A stretch of DNA of 64,000 bases from Girardinichthys multiradiatus (Eukaryota; Chordata; Actinopteri; Cyprinodontiformes; Goodeidae), in NCBI RefSeq assembly GCF_021462225.1, contig NC_061812.1, positions 44,063,363-44,127,362 of the forward strand, written 5' to 3'. A program made the translations under genes and the position numbers. Of this stretch, positions 23,508 through 33,621 are shown piece after piece. The stretch's first letter is position 1, and the number at the start of each line of letters is the position of its first letter. The notes beneath the pieces were generated by a model, which was not told where the DNA came from, ran no database searches, and saw nothing but the letters and a program-made list of their open reading frames with translations.

Positions 23508-25046
23508 CTGTGCCTTGTGAAAGTATTTGGCTCCCTTGAACTTTTCAACCTTTTGCCACATTTCAGGCTTCAAACATAAAGATATAAAATAAATTTTTTT
23601 TGTGAAGAATCAACAACAAGTGGGACACAATCGTGAAGTGGAATGAAATTTATTGCATGTGTCAAACGTTTTTAACAAATAAATAACTGAAAAGTGGGGT
23701 GTGCAATATTATTCGGCACCTTTACTTTCAGTGCTGCAAACTCACTCCAGACGTTCGGCGAGGATCTCTGAATGATCCAATGTTGTCCCAAATGACTGAT
23801 GATGATAAATAGAATCCACCTATGTGTAATCAAGTCTCCGTATAAATGCACCTGCTCTGTGATAATCTCAGGGTTCTATTCAAAGCGCAGAGAGCATCAT
23901 GAAGACCAAGAAACACACCAGGAAGGTCCGAGATACTGTTGTGGAAACGTTTAAAGCTGATTTTGGATACAAAAAGATTTCCCAAGCTTTCAACATCCCA
24001 AGGAGCACTGTGCAAGCAATCATATTGAAATGGAAAGAGTTTCAGACCACTGCAAATCTACAAAGACCCGGTTGTCCCTCTAAACTGTCATCTGATGCAG
24101 AGATGCAGCCAAGAGGCCCATGATCACTCTGGATGAACTGCAGAGATCTACAGCTGAGGTGGGAGAGTCTTTCCATAGGACAACAATAAGTCGTACACTG
24201 CACAAATCTGGCCTTTATGGAAGAGTGGCAAGAAGAAAGCCATTTCTCAAAGATATACATAAAAAGTCACGTTTAAAGTTTGCCACTAGCCACCTGGGAG
24301 ACACACCAAACGTGGAAGAAGGTGCTCTGGTCAGATGAAACCAAAATCGAACTGTTTGGCCACAATGCAAAACTATATGTTTGGTGTAAAAGCAACAGAG
24401 CTCATCACCCTGAACACACCATCCCCACTGTCAAACATGGTGGTGGCAGCATCATGGTTTGGGCCTGCTTTTCGTCAGGAGGGACAGGGAAGATGGTCAA
24501 AATTGATGGGAAGATGGATGGGGGCAAATACAGGACCATTCTGGAAGACAACTTGTTGGAGTCTGCAAGAGACCTGAGACTGGGAAAGAGATTTATCTTC
24601 CAACAAGACAATGATCCAAAACATAAAGCCAAATCTACAATGGAATGCTTCACAAATAAACGTATCCATGTGTTGGAATGGCCAGGTCAAAGTCCAGACC
24701 TGAATCCAATCGAAAATCTGTGGAAAAAGCTGAAGACTGCTGTTCACGAACGCTCTCCATCCAACCTCACTGAGCTCGAGCTGTTTTGCAAGGAAGAATA
24801 GGCAAGAATTTCTCGATGTGCAAAACTGATAGAGACATACCCCAAGCGACTTGCAGCTGTAATTGCAGCAAAGCGTGGCGCTACAAAGTATTAACTCAAG
24901 GGGGCTGAATAATATCCTCACCGAACTTCTGGAGTGAGTTTGCAGCACTGAAAGTAAAGGCGCCGAATAATATTGCACACCCCACTTTTCAGTTTTTTAT
25001 TTGTTAAAAACGTTTGACACGTCCAATAAATTTCATTCCACTTCAC
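23508..25046 (+). mobile_element. Tc1/mariner transposon, right tip missing
   Basis: It starts after TA at 23506-23507 with CTGTGCCTTGTGAAAGTATT, a Tc1 tip. The inner parts of the inverted repeats (about 23632-23768 and 24925-25046) are near-perfect reverse complements, including CACCCCACTTTTCAG and AACGTTTGACAC. The right side stops at CACTTCAC and lacks about 120 bp of outer repeat. A copy of repeat family A follows within about 25 bp, suggesting truncation at that junction. Confidence 0.9.
23899..24894 (+). pseudogene. Tc1 transposase (DD34E), frameshifted
   Basis: This would catalyse cut-and-paste transposition at TA sites. The first segment (23899-24123) has the N-terminal helix-turn-helix (ISQAFNIPRSTVQAI). 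The second (24120-24338) carries the STAEVGESFHRTTISRTLHK region in another frame. The third (24280-24801) carries the catalytic core: WSDETKIELFG (first D), FQQDNDPKHKA (second D) and NPIENLW (E). Two frameshifts, near 24110 and 24310, separate the segments. A TAG at 24799 interrupts the C-terminus, which then continues in frame to RGATKY and TAA at 24892. All three catalytic residues are present but the gene is dead. Confidence 0.92.
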
Positions 25047-25069
25047 ATAATATTTCCGCACATTTGATT

Positions 25070-25475
25070 TAATTTAAAAAAGGAGGGCAAATTAAACAAA
25101 ATTAAGCATCAGTTATCCAAAAAAGTTTTATTTCTATTTAAGCAAATTATTCTTTAAAGAATAATTTATTAAAACAATATTTTATCTACTCTTCTGATGT
25201 TGCATTGACTGGTTGTTTGAAGACATACTATATATTTTTCTAAAACTAATTTGATCTCATTAACAGATTCCTGAAGGTAAACCTTGGTTCTTAAATAAAA
25301 TTCCAAATTGAATTGTGATATCATTGCGTCATGTTAATTGGTTCTCATGCTTTCTTTATTCCTTCATTCTGCTTGGTAGTTTTATTTGAATTGTTCTAAA
25401 ATAGTAGAAGTTTGTTAGCTGAAATATGTTTATCCTGGGTTAAATTGTTTTTGTTAATAAATTCTAATACTTTGC
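25070..25475 (+). repeat. Unclassified repeat family A, third copy
   Basis: Diverged from 1-490 but collinear. Shared landmarks include TTTATCTACTC/TCTGATCTTG-type segments, CCTTGGTTCT, TTAATTGGTTCTCATG-like text, CTGCTTGGTAGTTTT and TTTTTGTTAATAAATTC. It lies between the truncated Tc1 and a piece of the GGTACA Tc1 family. Confidence 0.6.
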
Positions 25476-25590
25476 CTAAATGCATTAAGTTGCTGCCATG
25501 TGATTGGCTGATTAGAAATTTGTGTTAACGAGCAGTTGGACAGGTGTACCTAATAAAGCAGCCGGTGAGTGTGGCCGATGAGTGTATATA
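25476..25590. mobile_element. End of GGTACA-family Tc1 element
   Basis: Sequence from CTAAATGCATTAAGTTGCTG to CAGGTGTACCTAATAAAG and GCCGGTGAGTGT matches the right end of the family also seen at 6846-7690. No transposase is attached. Confidence 0.75.
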
Positions 25591-26079
25591 TATGTGTATA
25601 TAGAGTCATGGAAGGTTAAGAGCCTGTTTCTTTCGATGGACAAGGAAGAGGCAGTGTGCGGTGGCGGTGAGAGAGCGAAATGCTTCACAGCCTCAGGGAT
25701 GTTCTGTTAAAAGAGTCAGCCTAATGGAAGGTCTCTGCAAGAAGTGTTGACAGTCTATTTGCTTCCAACCAGTCAGCAGCTCTCCTCACTAAGACTGAAA
25801 ACAGGTTCACTGTACAATTCCAGCAAATGGGCAGCTTTTACTGGAAAACAAATTCTTCCTAATTAAGGGCAGAAATACATATTTAATGAACCAGAGCTGG
25901 TCTCATCTTCACCTCCTAGGGGAGTGTGCATACGTCCATGCTGAGCTAATTATTGTCCATTGCAGACAGTAAAAAGAACAAAGGGAAACAATAACACGGT
26001 GAAACAATTGTCTCCAATATACAGAAGCTATTCATTTAGACTGTGGTAAGATGTAGAGATATTTCCTGAATAGCAGGAG
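25591..26079. other. No gene recognised
   Basis: Unannotated, with no ORF of note. Confidence 0.35.
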
Positions 26080-26730
26080 TTTACATTGGAGTGAAAAAAA
26101 TATTTGACTTATTACAGATTCCTTTCGTTTTTTGTCACAGTTTAATGTTTCAAACAATAAAATAAATTTTAACTTCAGACCAACATAACCTGAGTAAATA
26201 CAATATACAGTACAGTACTGTAATTATGTTTTTATTAATACTAAAAAAAAAAACCTGTCCAAACCAATCTTAGCCTATGTTGAAAAGTGATTCATGTGAT
26301 TAAGCAGAACGTTTGGAAACCTAAGTTTGATTTCACTGGGCCAGACAGGCCTAATTACTGCCAGAGTAGACTGGCCAGAAACCAATAAATTATTTAATTG
26401 AAACCTGTCTGACAACACGGTGTAGGCCAAAATATCCCATAACAGATCCGGTCCTGATGTAAAGAAATTTAAGAACAGACTAGAATCAGAAGTCATTGAC
26501 ACCTTTAAGTCTGGAAAGTGTTACAAAGTAATTTCTAAGGCTTTTGGTCCAAAATACGATTGAGATGAAATTATCGTAAAATGACAACTAATACCCGAGA
26601 AACCATAAATTTGACTGAAATAAAACAATTCTGCAAAGAAGAGCTGCTTGATGGCAGTCGTTGCTGTTAAAGGTGGCACAAGTGAAGTTTTAGAATGTGG
26701 GTCATATACTGGAGAAGCAACCTTTTCACT
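26080..26730 (+). mobile_element. Tc1-like element, internally deleted
   Basis: Terminal-repeat-like sequence at 26080-26200 is followed by a leader (GAAACCTGTCTGACAACAC). The N-terminal transposase region, near 26465-26540, reads like an IDTFKSGKCYKVISKAFG segment. The C-terminal region follows directly near 26625-26690 (CTGCAAAGAAGAG ... GTTGCTGTTAAAGGTGGC), so the catalytic core has been deleted. Confidence 0.65.
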
Positions 26731-28281
26731 AATTCAAAGAGAAAATAAAGACCTCTTTGATGCCGAAAATCATAACATGACCACGGCATAAAAAGAGCAG
26801 TCATCCACACACATTGAACACATCCATGATGCATAAAAAATAACTTTAGTGTAATGTACGCTTTTTTAATTTGTAAGATGAAGTGGCTAAATGAATATAT
26901 CTTATTGTAAAAGGTAGTAATTCAAATAGACTTTATTTAATTCCCACATGTTTAGCAGCTTGATAGATACAGAGCCGACCAAACTGAGAAATTATACAAA
27001 GCTTTGATACATCCTTCCAAAGAAACCCAAAAGCATTTCCGTCCTTGCGGGGCAGATCAGCCTGGGGAGTAACTGTTCACAGTAAGATAGCAGCTTCAGT
27101 TCCTTCAAGCTGCCCGTGGCTGCATGTTTTTGTGAGGAGCGGAGGAGCTTTCTATTTTAGGCAAATCACCACCAAACTAGGCTGCATTGTAGTCAACGCT
27201 GTACATCAGAAATTACTTTAGCAAACTCAGTTACACTGTGGACTATCTCACCACACTTACTTCTCTTTGCAGTTTTCGTCTGACAAAAACATTAGGAATG
27301 CAGAGAAATCTGTTTACAATGTACTAATCTTTAATCTTTACTAATCTATAATAGATATAAAATGGTTTTGTAGTTGGCATTTTAAACTGTTCTTAGCATC
27401 TTATATTGGCGATTGGCACAATTAGAGTGGTATAAGTGACAGTGTCTGTGTGTGTTCCCTATAGAGAATGTAGATCTTTCACTTACCTCTGAGATTTCTG
27501 AAAGTATGTCATTAGTTCCAAAGCTCAAAATGACAAAATAAGTGTAACTATTTGGTAATATGTTTAGACTTCTGGGTATGAGCTGAAGTTCACTTTGGAT
27601 TAATTTGCTCCTTCACAGAGTCCAAGAAAAATTCTCAAGGCAGTTTCAAGCTTACAACTGGTGGGGGACTGCTCCTTTTTGGGTCATTGAAGTAGCTCAT
27701 GAAATAGCCAAAATAGCGAAGAATGGAAGTGGAGTGATCATGCCTAGGCCTAACTCTCCAACTCAGCATACTTAAATTAATCAGAATCAGCGTATTGCCA
27801 CGTTTGTACTTACTTATATGCTACCATTCAAAAACACAATTTCTCTTTAGGAGTTAGAAGTACTCAGTGCATTTTTGTAATTTGCAACTTTCAATAAAAA
27901 AAAAAATATACAGTTAGACAATTAATAATTCTGGTCATAAAATGGTTAAGTAACTTCCTACATTTCTGTGCTTCCTCTGACTTCATAAATAGCTCACTGA
28001 TACTCAAATATCTAACTAAAGTGTTGTTAGCATGATTTGTATGACATAGTTGTAAGTATATTCACTGATCAGAATTTGATTGAGTTTCTGAATATCTTCT
28101 GACCAGTCAAGCTAAAGGTTTTCTGAGCCTGTTTATTTGCCACTCTCCTATTGTATCTCTAAAAATGTTTAGCAGGGAACAAGACATGTAAAAAAGAAAA
28201 TTGTTCCAAAGTTTTGCCAAAAAAAATCTCAAAACCATTTACCTCAACATGAAGTCCAGCTGTTCCAAACATTAAAGAGAT
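26731..28281. other. No gene recognised
   Basis: About 1.5 kb of AT-rich sequence without notable ORFs or recognised repeats. Confidence 0.4.
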
Positions 28282-29484
28282 AGTCACCTCCTCCAGCTCT
28301 TCTGGGGGAAGCCCGAATCCTTCCAAGGCCAGCCAGGAGACTTAGTCCCTCCAGTTTGTCCTGCCGGTGGGAGGTGCCTGGAACACCTCCAAAGGGAGGC
28401 ATTCAAGTGGCATTCGGAACAGATACCTGAGCCACCTCATTTGACATCTCTCGATGTGGAGGAGAGGCTCTACTCCAAGCTCCTCCTGGATGGTTGAGCT
28501 CCTCACCCCATCTCTAAGAGAGGGCCCAGCCACCCTGCAGAGGAAGTTCCTTTCAGCTGCTTGGATCCAGGATCTCATTCTTTTTGTCATGACCCAAAGT
28601 TCATACCCTAGGTGAGGGTAGGAACAATAGACCGACCAGTAAATCAAGAGCTTCACTTTTAGGCTCAGCTCTCAGCTCTCTCTTCACCACCAAGTGGTGC
28701 AGGGTACACATTTCTGCGGCAGTCTCACTAATCTTTTTTTTAATCTCCCACTCTATTCTTCTTTCACTCATGAACAATACCCCAAAATACTTGAACCTCC
28801 ACTTCCTGCCTCCACTTGAGGCAGGAACTCCAACCCAAAGAGGGCAAGCCACCCTTTTCTGGTCAAGAACCATGGCATCGGACTTGGAGAAGCTGATCCT
28901 CATCCCTCCAGCTTTGCACTCGGCTGTGAACTGCTGTGGTGCATACTGTAGGTCTTGGCTAGAGAGAGCCAGCAGGACCACAACATCTGCAGAAAAAAAG
29001 AAATCCACTGATCCCCAAAGCAGACCTCCTCAGGCCCTGGAGGAGAAATACTGTCTATGAACGTTATTAAGAGGACTGGTAACAAAGGGCAGCCCTGCCG
29101 GAGTCCAACATGCAGGGACAACATGGTTGGGAACAGGTCATACTTATTGCCGGCAATGCAAAGCAAACGTCTGCACCACTTGTACAGAAACTGGTCGAGT
29201 GTTCCACAACCAAGACGAAAACCACACTGCTCCTCTTGGGGCTGAGGTTCGACTGGCGGCCGGACTCTCATGTCCATCACCTTGGAATATGCCTTCCCAG
29301 AGAGGCTGTGGAGTGTAACCCCCCTGTAGTTGTAACACGCCCCACTCTGTCAGTCCAGAGGCACTGTCCCTGACCAGCACAATGATAAACAAGTCCAACT
29401 CAAAGTCCTCAGTCTCTGCTTCAGCTAGGGAAGGCATGACAGCAGGATTAAGATCATCGACGTACTCTTTCCACTGCCCGATAA
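28282..29484 (-). mobile_element. Rex3 LINE, copy 2, 3' portion
   Basis: Minus-strand translation gives Rex3 RT segments in order: FRLGCGTLDQ, HVGLRQGCPLLPVL, an FSADVVVLLALSSQDLQ segment (FADD changed to SADV), SKSDAMVLDQKRVACPL, YELWVMTKRMRSWIQAAE, and RMPLECLPLEVFQA. At least three frame changes separate these. The last 70 bp or so of the usual 3' end is missing. The 5' part continues at 32034-32100, beyond an inserted LTR element. Confidence 0.88.
28342..29280 (-). pseudogene. Rex3 reverse transcriptase remnant (copy 2)
   Basis: The ORFs at 28900-29280, 28601-29008 and 28342-28656 lie in different frames and together cover the RT palm to the C-terminus. The catalytic FADD is replaced by SADV. 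Codon-level decay is heavier than in copy 1, suggesting an older insertion. Confidence 0.8.
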
Positions 29485-30027
29485 TGTCGGGGAAGGACTG
29501 TGGGTCGGACCAAAGCGCAGACAAGAGCTCGGTAGCCGCATCATAATTTATTCCACACTCCAGGTAGTATGGCAAAACGTAGCAAAACGAAGCATGAACA
29601 AAACATAGTCATGGTACACGTAGCATAAACGAAGCATAGACAAAGCATAGACATAGAAACGTAGACAACACCGACATAGAAACAAGGAACCAGCGAGGAA
29701 CTAAACAAACAGAACAACTAATGTACACAGAGCACAGAGAGGGGAACAAAAGGCAGGTAATCAAAGAAACAGGGAACAGGTGTGACAAGGAACAGGTGAA
29801 ACAAATACAAAGGCTGAGGATGGGTGAAAGGACTAAAACAGAAAACACAAACTAAGCAAGAGAATAAATCAGAGGAGGAAATAAAGAACTAGAATAACTA
29901 TGAACTAAAGTAAACAGAGAAACTAGAGGGGAACATAGAAACAAAAACTTAAGAAATAAACAAAAAGCCATAAGGAGAATCAAAATTACAAAATAAACCA
30001 ACAAGTCCAAAATGTCACTCCATGACA
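29485..30027 (-). repeat. 3' LTR of the repeat-ORF element
   Basis: 543 bp, beginning TGTCATGG (right edge) and ending CCCCGACA (left edge). A minus-strand AATAAA lies near 29545-29550, suitable for polyadenylation. Confidence 0.85.
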
Positions 30028-30030
30028 TAA

Positions 30031-30042
30031 CCCCCTCCTCAA
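30031..30042 (-). other. Polypurine tract of the repeat-ORF LTR element
   Basis: On the minus strand GAGGAGGGGG and a short TTA lie immediately upstream of the 3' LTR start, as expected for plus-strand priming. Confidence 0.7.
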
Positions 30043-30395
30043 GGTCGGATTCCAGACGACCACTTGGAGACTAAAACAAAAGTTCAAAACAACCCGACCA
30101 GGGCGGGCGGAGGGGGCCCCAGAAGGAGGGCAAGAGTCCAAAACACAAACCACCAAACCACGGTGGGCGGAGGGGGGCCTTGGGAGGAGGGCCAGAGTCC
30201 AAAACAAAAATAACTCCCAATAAACAAAACAACAAAACCAAAGTCCATAATCTCCAGGGGTGCATAACAAAATCCAGGAGGCCGATGATCCGGAGGCCTG
30301 CGACGAAGTAGCCAGCGAAGTGGTTGATGATCCGGAGGCTGGCAGTGACGAAGTAGCCATCGAAGTGGTTGATGATCCGGAGACCGGCGGCAACG

Positions 30396-31775
30396 TCAGC
30401 AATTAAGGAGCCGATGTCTCGGAGGTCTGCGGCGAGGATGCAGGCGGCTCGGAGGTCTGCGGCGAGGATGCAGGCACCTCGGAGGTCTGCGGCGAGGATG
30501 CAAGCGCCTCGGAGGTCTGGGGCGAGGATGCAGGCGCCTCGGAGGTCTGCGGCGAGGATGCAGGCTGCCTGGAGTCCGACAGCGGAGATGCCAGGCAAAC
30601 CCACGAAGCGAGGAGTCAGGCAGTGTATGACGTGGCGAGATCCTCAGAGACTTGGCCCTGGCGTTCAACTTGGACCCAGGCAGAAACCCTGAAGACTTGG
30701 CCCTGGCGTCCAACTTGGACCCAGGCAGAAACCCTGAAGACTTGGCCCTGGCGTCCAACTTGGACCCAGGCTGCAACGAGTCAGGCAAAGAGTCAGGCAA
30801 AGAGTCAGGCAAAGAGTCAGGCTCTGGTGTGTCAGGCAAAGTCAAAAAGTCAGTCTGTATCTCCAGTAACACCCCCCAGAGGAAACTGAGCAGGTGCTCA
30901 GGACCAGGTCTTGGAGACAGCCCATCCATGGGCTCCACCGAAGCATGGTGTGGAAATGGAGGCAGCCCGCCCACGGGCTCCTCCGTGTCATGACGAGGCT
31001 CTGTAGACCTGGCAGCGGCCGGCTGAGTCTCTGTAGATCCGGCGGCGGCCGGCTGAGGCTCTGTAGATCCGGCGGCAGCCGGCTGAGGCTCTGTAGATCC
31101 GGCGGTGGCCGGCTGAGGCTCTGTAGATCCGTCGGCGGCTGGCCGAGGCTCTGTAGATCCGGCGGCGGCTGGCTGAGGCTCTGTAGATCCGGCGGTGGCC
31201 GGCTGAGGCTCTGTAGATCCGGCAGCGGCCGGCTGAGGCTCTGTAGATCCGGTGGCAGCCGGCTGAGGCTCTGTAGGCTTAGCTGCATGCTGTGAGTCCT
31301 GAGGCGTGGCTAAATGCTGTGAGTACAGAGGCGTGGCTAAATGCTGTGAGTCCAGAGGCATGGCTAAATGCTGTGAGTCCAGAGGCATGGCTAAATGCTG
31401 TGAGTCCAGAGGCATGGCTAAATGCTGTGAGTCCAGAGGCATGGCTAAATGCTGTGAGTCCAGAGGCATGGCTAAATGCTGTGAGTCCAGAGGCATGGCT
31501 AAATGCTGTGAGTCCAGAGGCATGGCTAAATGCTGTGAGTCCAGAGGCATGGCTAAATGCTGTGAGTCCAGAGGCATGGCTGCCTTAACGGCCATGAGAA
31601 GAGGATCGAAAGGACCTCCAGCGGAAAGTGAAGCTGGAGCGTCTAGCCATCCCTCTGCAAGAAACTCATCTAGTAAAATGGTGTGCACATCAGCCAGATC
31701 TTGAGGATTGCTAATCAAGTGAGGAACACACTCTAGGCAACGTGACTTCATAAGTTCCTTCTTCATTTCCTGCAA
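30396..31775 (-). CDS. 459-aa repeat-rich ORF of the LTR element
   Basis: I do not recognise this protein. Residues 1-65 are non-repetitive (MQEMKKELMKSRCLECVPHL start) and might be a Gag-like remnant. The rest is built from successive tandem arrays. First come about nine copies of a 9-residue MPLDSQHLA unit. These are followed by about ten copies of a 10-residue STEPQPAAAG-type unit, several SLPD units, three PGSKLDARAKSSGFL-type units, and an Arg/Pro-rich RRRPPRRLHP array to the end. The frame stays open across all arrays because most units are multiples of three. There is no enzyme motif. The frame is open further upstream of the first ATG toward the deleted part of the 5' LTR. Coding status is uncertain. 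Confidence 0.5.
   Translation of the reverse strand: MQEMKKELMKSRCLECVPHLISNPQDLADVHTILLDEFLAEGWLDAPASLSAGGPFDPLLMAVKAAMPLDSQHLAMPLDSQHLAMPLDSQHLAMPLDSQHLAMPLDSQHLAMPLDSQHLAMPLDSQHLAMPLDSQHLAMPLDSQHLATPLYSQHLATPQDSQHAAKPTEPQPAATGSTEPQPAAAGSTEPQPATAGSTEPQPAAAGSTEPRPAADGSTEPQPATAGSTEPQPAAAGSTEPQPAAAGSTETQPAAARSTEPRHDTEEPVGGLPPFPHHASVEPMDGLSPRPGPEHLLSFLWGVLLEIQTDFLTLPDTPEPDSLPDSLPDSLPDSLQPGSKLDARAKSSGFLPGSKLDARAKSSGFLPGSKLNARAKSLRISPRHTLPDSSLRGFAWHLRCRTPGSLHPRRRPPRRLHPRPRPPRRLHPRRRPPRCLHPRRRPPSRLHPRRRPPRHRLLNC
30420..30575. repeat. 30-bp tandem repeat array
   Basis: About five copies of a unit containing TCGGAGGTCTGCGGCGAGGA, encoding the Arg/Pro-rich end of the ORF on the minus strand. Confidence 0.9.
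30985..31275. repeat. 30-bp tandem repeat array
   Basis: About nine to ten copies of a unit containing GGCTGAGGCTCTGTAGATCC, with substitutions between copies. It encodes the STEPQPAAAG repeats on the minus strand. Confidence 0.92.
31290..31580. repeat. 27-bp tandem repeat array
   Basis: About ten copies of a unit containing GCTAAATGCTGTGAGTCCAG. The inner copies are virtually identical, implying recent expansion or homogenisation. Confidence 0.95.
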
Positions 31776-31803
31776 CCCGGCCTGAACCCATGGCGGAGCA
31801 GGG

Positions 31804-32033
31804 GAAACAAATACAAAGGCTGAGGATGGGTGAAAGGACTATAACAGAAAACACAAACTAAGCAAGAGAATAAATCAGAGGAGGATATAAAGAACTAGAA
31901 TAACTATGAACTAAAGTAAACAGAGAAACTAGAGGGGATCATAGAAACAAAAACTTAAGAAATAAACACGAAGCCATAAGGAGAATCAAAATTACAAAAT
32001 AAACCAACAAGTCCAAAATGTCACTCCATGACA
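31804..32033 (-). repeat. 5' LTR of the repeat-ORF element, truncated
   Basis: Matches the first 230 bp of the 3' LTR (from TGTCATGG) with a few substitutions, then jumps to interior sequence. About 310 bp of the LTR, and presumably the primer-binding site, are missing. Confidence 0.85.
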
Positions 32034-32100
32034 GATAATGTCCTATCGAGGTCAGCAACTTTCCATCTCCACTGTAAACAGTGTTGGTGAAACACTGCCT
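32034..32100 (-). mobile_element. Rex3 LINE copy 2, remaining 5' portion
   Basis: The segment with CCACTGTAAACAGTGTTGG and GAAACACTGCCTCC aligns with 45340-45400 of Rex3 copy 3. It resumes the Rex3 interrupted at 29484, after the GATAA duplication. Homology fades near 32100. Confidence 0.8.
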
Positions 32101-32104
32101 CCCT

Positions 32105-33514
32105 CTCCAGAGGCAATGAATGGCTTACAGAGAAATGACCCCGTTTCCACTGGAAAAAGGAGACTTCAACAGCGAGCTGTTGTCACTTTCAACAACTGAT
32201 AGGAGTGAGTCAGCTGGAAATAATGGATTTCCTCTCCAAAACATATTTACCCCACTACAGAATGAAAACCAGGAAATTGATATATCTCCTAAGAACAAAG
32301 AAATGTATGAGTACAATTTTCATTCTAAACACTCTTCTCCTGAGCTGCCAGAGAACAAGTGCCCGACCAGTCCAATGACCTTAATAGGGAGCAACACAGG
32401 TGTGAATTAAAATCTTCTGCAACAAGAAAAGACAGAAGTTACTATTGGTACCAGTAACGTGGTGTCCGATATCTCAAAGAATATTCTGGTAATAACAGAA
32501 CAGCGCCCAACCCTAGAAAACCTTATCATAGACAGCACAGTCTTATCATAGACTTTGGAGCCATGGAGGTCTCAATTTCAAGGAGTTTCTCAGCAGACCC
32601 TTTGCACCGATTTTCTGTGGAGATTATATTTTTTCCAGACTCCTGATGATTGATAAAAGGTTGAAAAAAGCATGTGCTACCACATGTGTGAACTTCATTG
32701 ACATCTTTAATATTTTGGGGGAAAAAAGACACCAAGATAGTTTCTGCTTGAACAAACCCAGAGCCAGATGTTTCACATATAATCTCTTCTATTTAATAAA
32801 TAATCTACCAGCAGCCTCGACCTTCAGCAGAGAACATGGAGTATCAACAACAATGATAAGGCTGCTACCAACAGCTCCAGCAGAGATAGAGATAAGCAGG
32901 CAGTTGGCTGAGAGAGAGAGTTCATCACAAAAGGTCTCCCTTCCACATGAGAAGTTGACTCCCCCGTTAAACCCCCCTCACTCCAAATCCCAACCCAGAC
33001 TGCACAGAACTCTACCCTCTCTCCACTGAGCCTGGTATTTGCTTTACTGGATTTCACTGACAACATGAAAGCAGTTTTTAACATTGGGACCCAAAGGATT
33101 CTGACATCCATTCAATACCCCCTATGACCCAGGCCCTGCTACTAAACCAATAACGTCCAAACGCCGCAGAGCCCCACTACCTCCTAATCTATCTTCTTCA
33201 AATCAGGACCTTCAAATCACTTTTCTGTGATACAGTCTGGGGCCCAGTGGTAACTGTATCATAAATTATAATTTCCAAAAAAACTTGGGCGCCTGATGTT
33301 GCCCTATCTGACCACTTTCTGTTATCTTTGAAAGCATAATCTCCAATGACTCAGGTAGCCAAAGAGACATTATAAGAAAACACATCATTAAGGACTGTGC
33401 TGCTGAAACCTTTAACCAGATTTACTCTTCTACCTCCACTTTGCCTTGTAACTATGTAAATGAGCTGGTAGACAACTTTCATTCTAAAATCTCGGACATC
33501 ATTGATTCATTCTA
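32105..33514 (+). mobile_element. L2-type LINE, upstream half (decayed)
   Basis: The clearest signal is near 33290-33515, where one frame reads WAPDVALSDHFLLSL, the end of an AP-endonuclease domain (SDH motif), followed by a decayed linker. The ORFs at 32120-32410 and 32646-33029 (96 and 127 aa) lie upstream and may be remnants of the element's earlier part, but I cannot match them. The element continues after the Rex1 insertion at 36730. Confidence 0.5.
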
Positions 33515-33521
33515 GAATTGC
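33515..33521 (+). repeat. Possible target-site duplication, Rex1 copy 1 (5' side)
   Basis: GAATTGC occurs here and at 36730-36736 where the L2 frame resumes. The reading is ambiguous because a second Rex1 copy has the same bases at its 5' end. Confidence 0.5.
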
Positions 33522-33621
33522 GCCGCTCAAGGTGGCAGGAGGTTGGAGTAGTTCTGTTACTTTTGATTCTGATTTATTCTTTTTTGGGAACTCTTCCTCT
33601 TGTGGTGGATACAATTGATTT

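Larger units (their letters stand above)
29485..32033 (-). mobile_element. Non-autonomous LTR retrotransposon with a tandem-repeat ORF
   Basis: Read on the minus strand, it begins TGTCATGGAGTGAC and ends CCCCGACA, with TSD GATAA on both sides (29480-29484 and 32034-32038), inside Rex3 copy 2. The two LTRs share over 220 bp of nearly identical sequence. A purine-rich tract (GAGGAGGGGG, about 30031-30042) precedes the 3' LTR. The interior is only about 1.78 kb and holds no protease, RT, RNase H or integrase, just one repeat-rich ORF. It must have been mobilised by enzymes supplied in trans. Confidence 0.85.

Noticed and set aside
24475..24978. 167-aa minus-strand ORF opposite the Tc1 transposase
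   Set aside because: Antisense shadow of the transposase and inverted repeat.
31290..31580. Regular 27-bp repeats as a CRISPR array
   Set aside because: The units are contiguous with no unique spacers, lie in a eukaryotic LTR element, and encode an in-frame peptide repeat.
31292..31704. Plus-strand ORFs of 98 and 132 aa over the repeat array
   Set aside because: These are by-products of a repeat whose unit length is a multiple of three. The minus-strand frame is the one matching the element's orientation.
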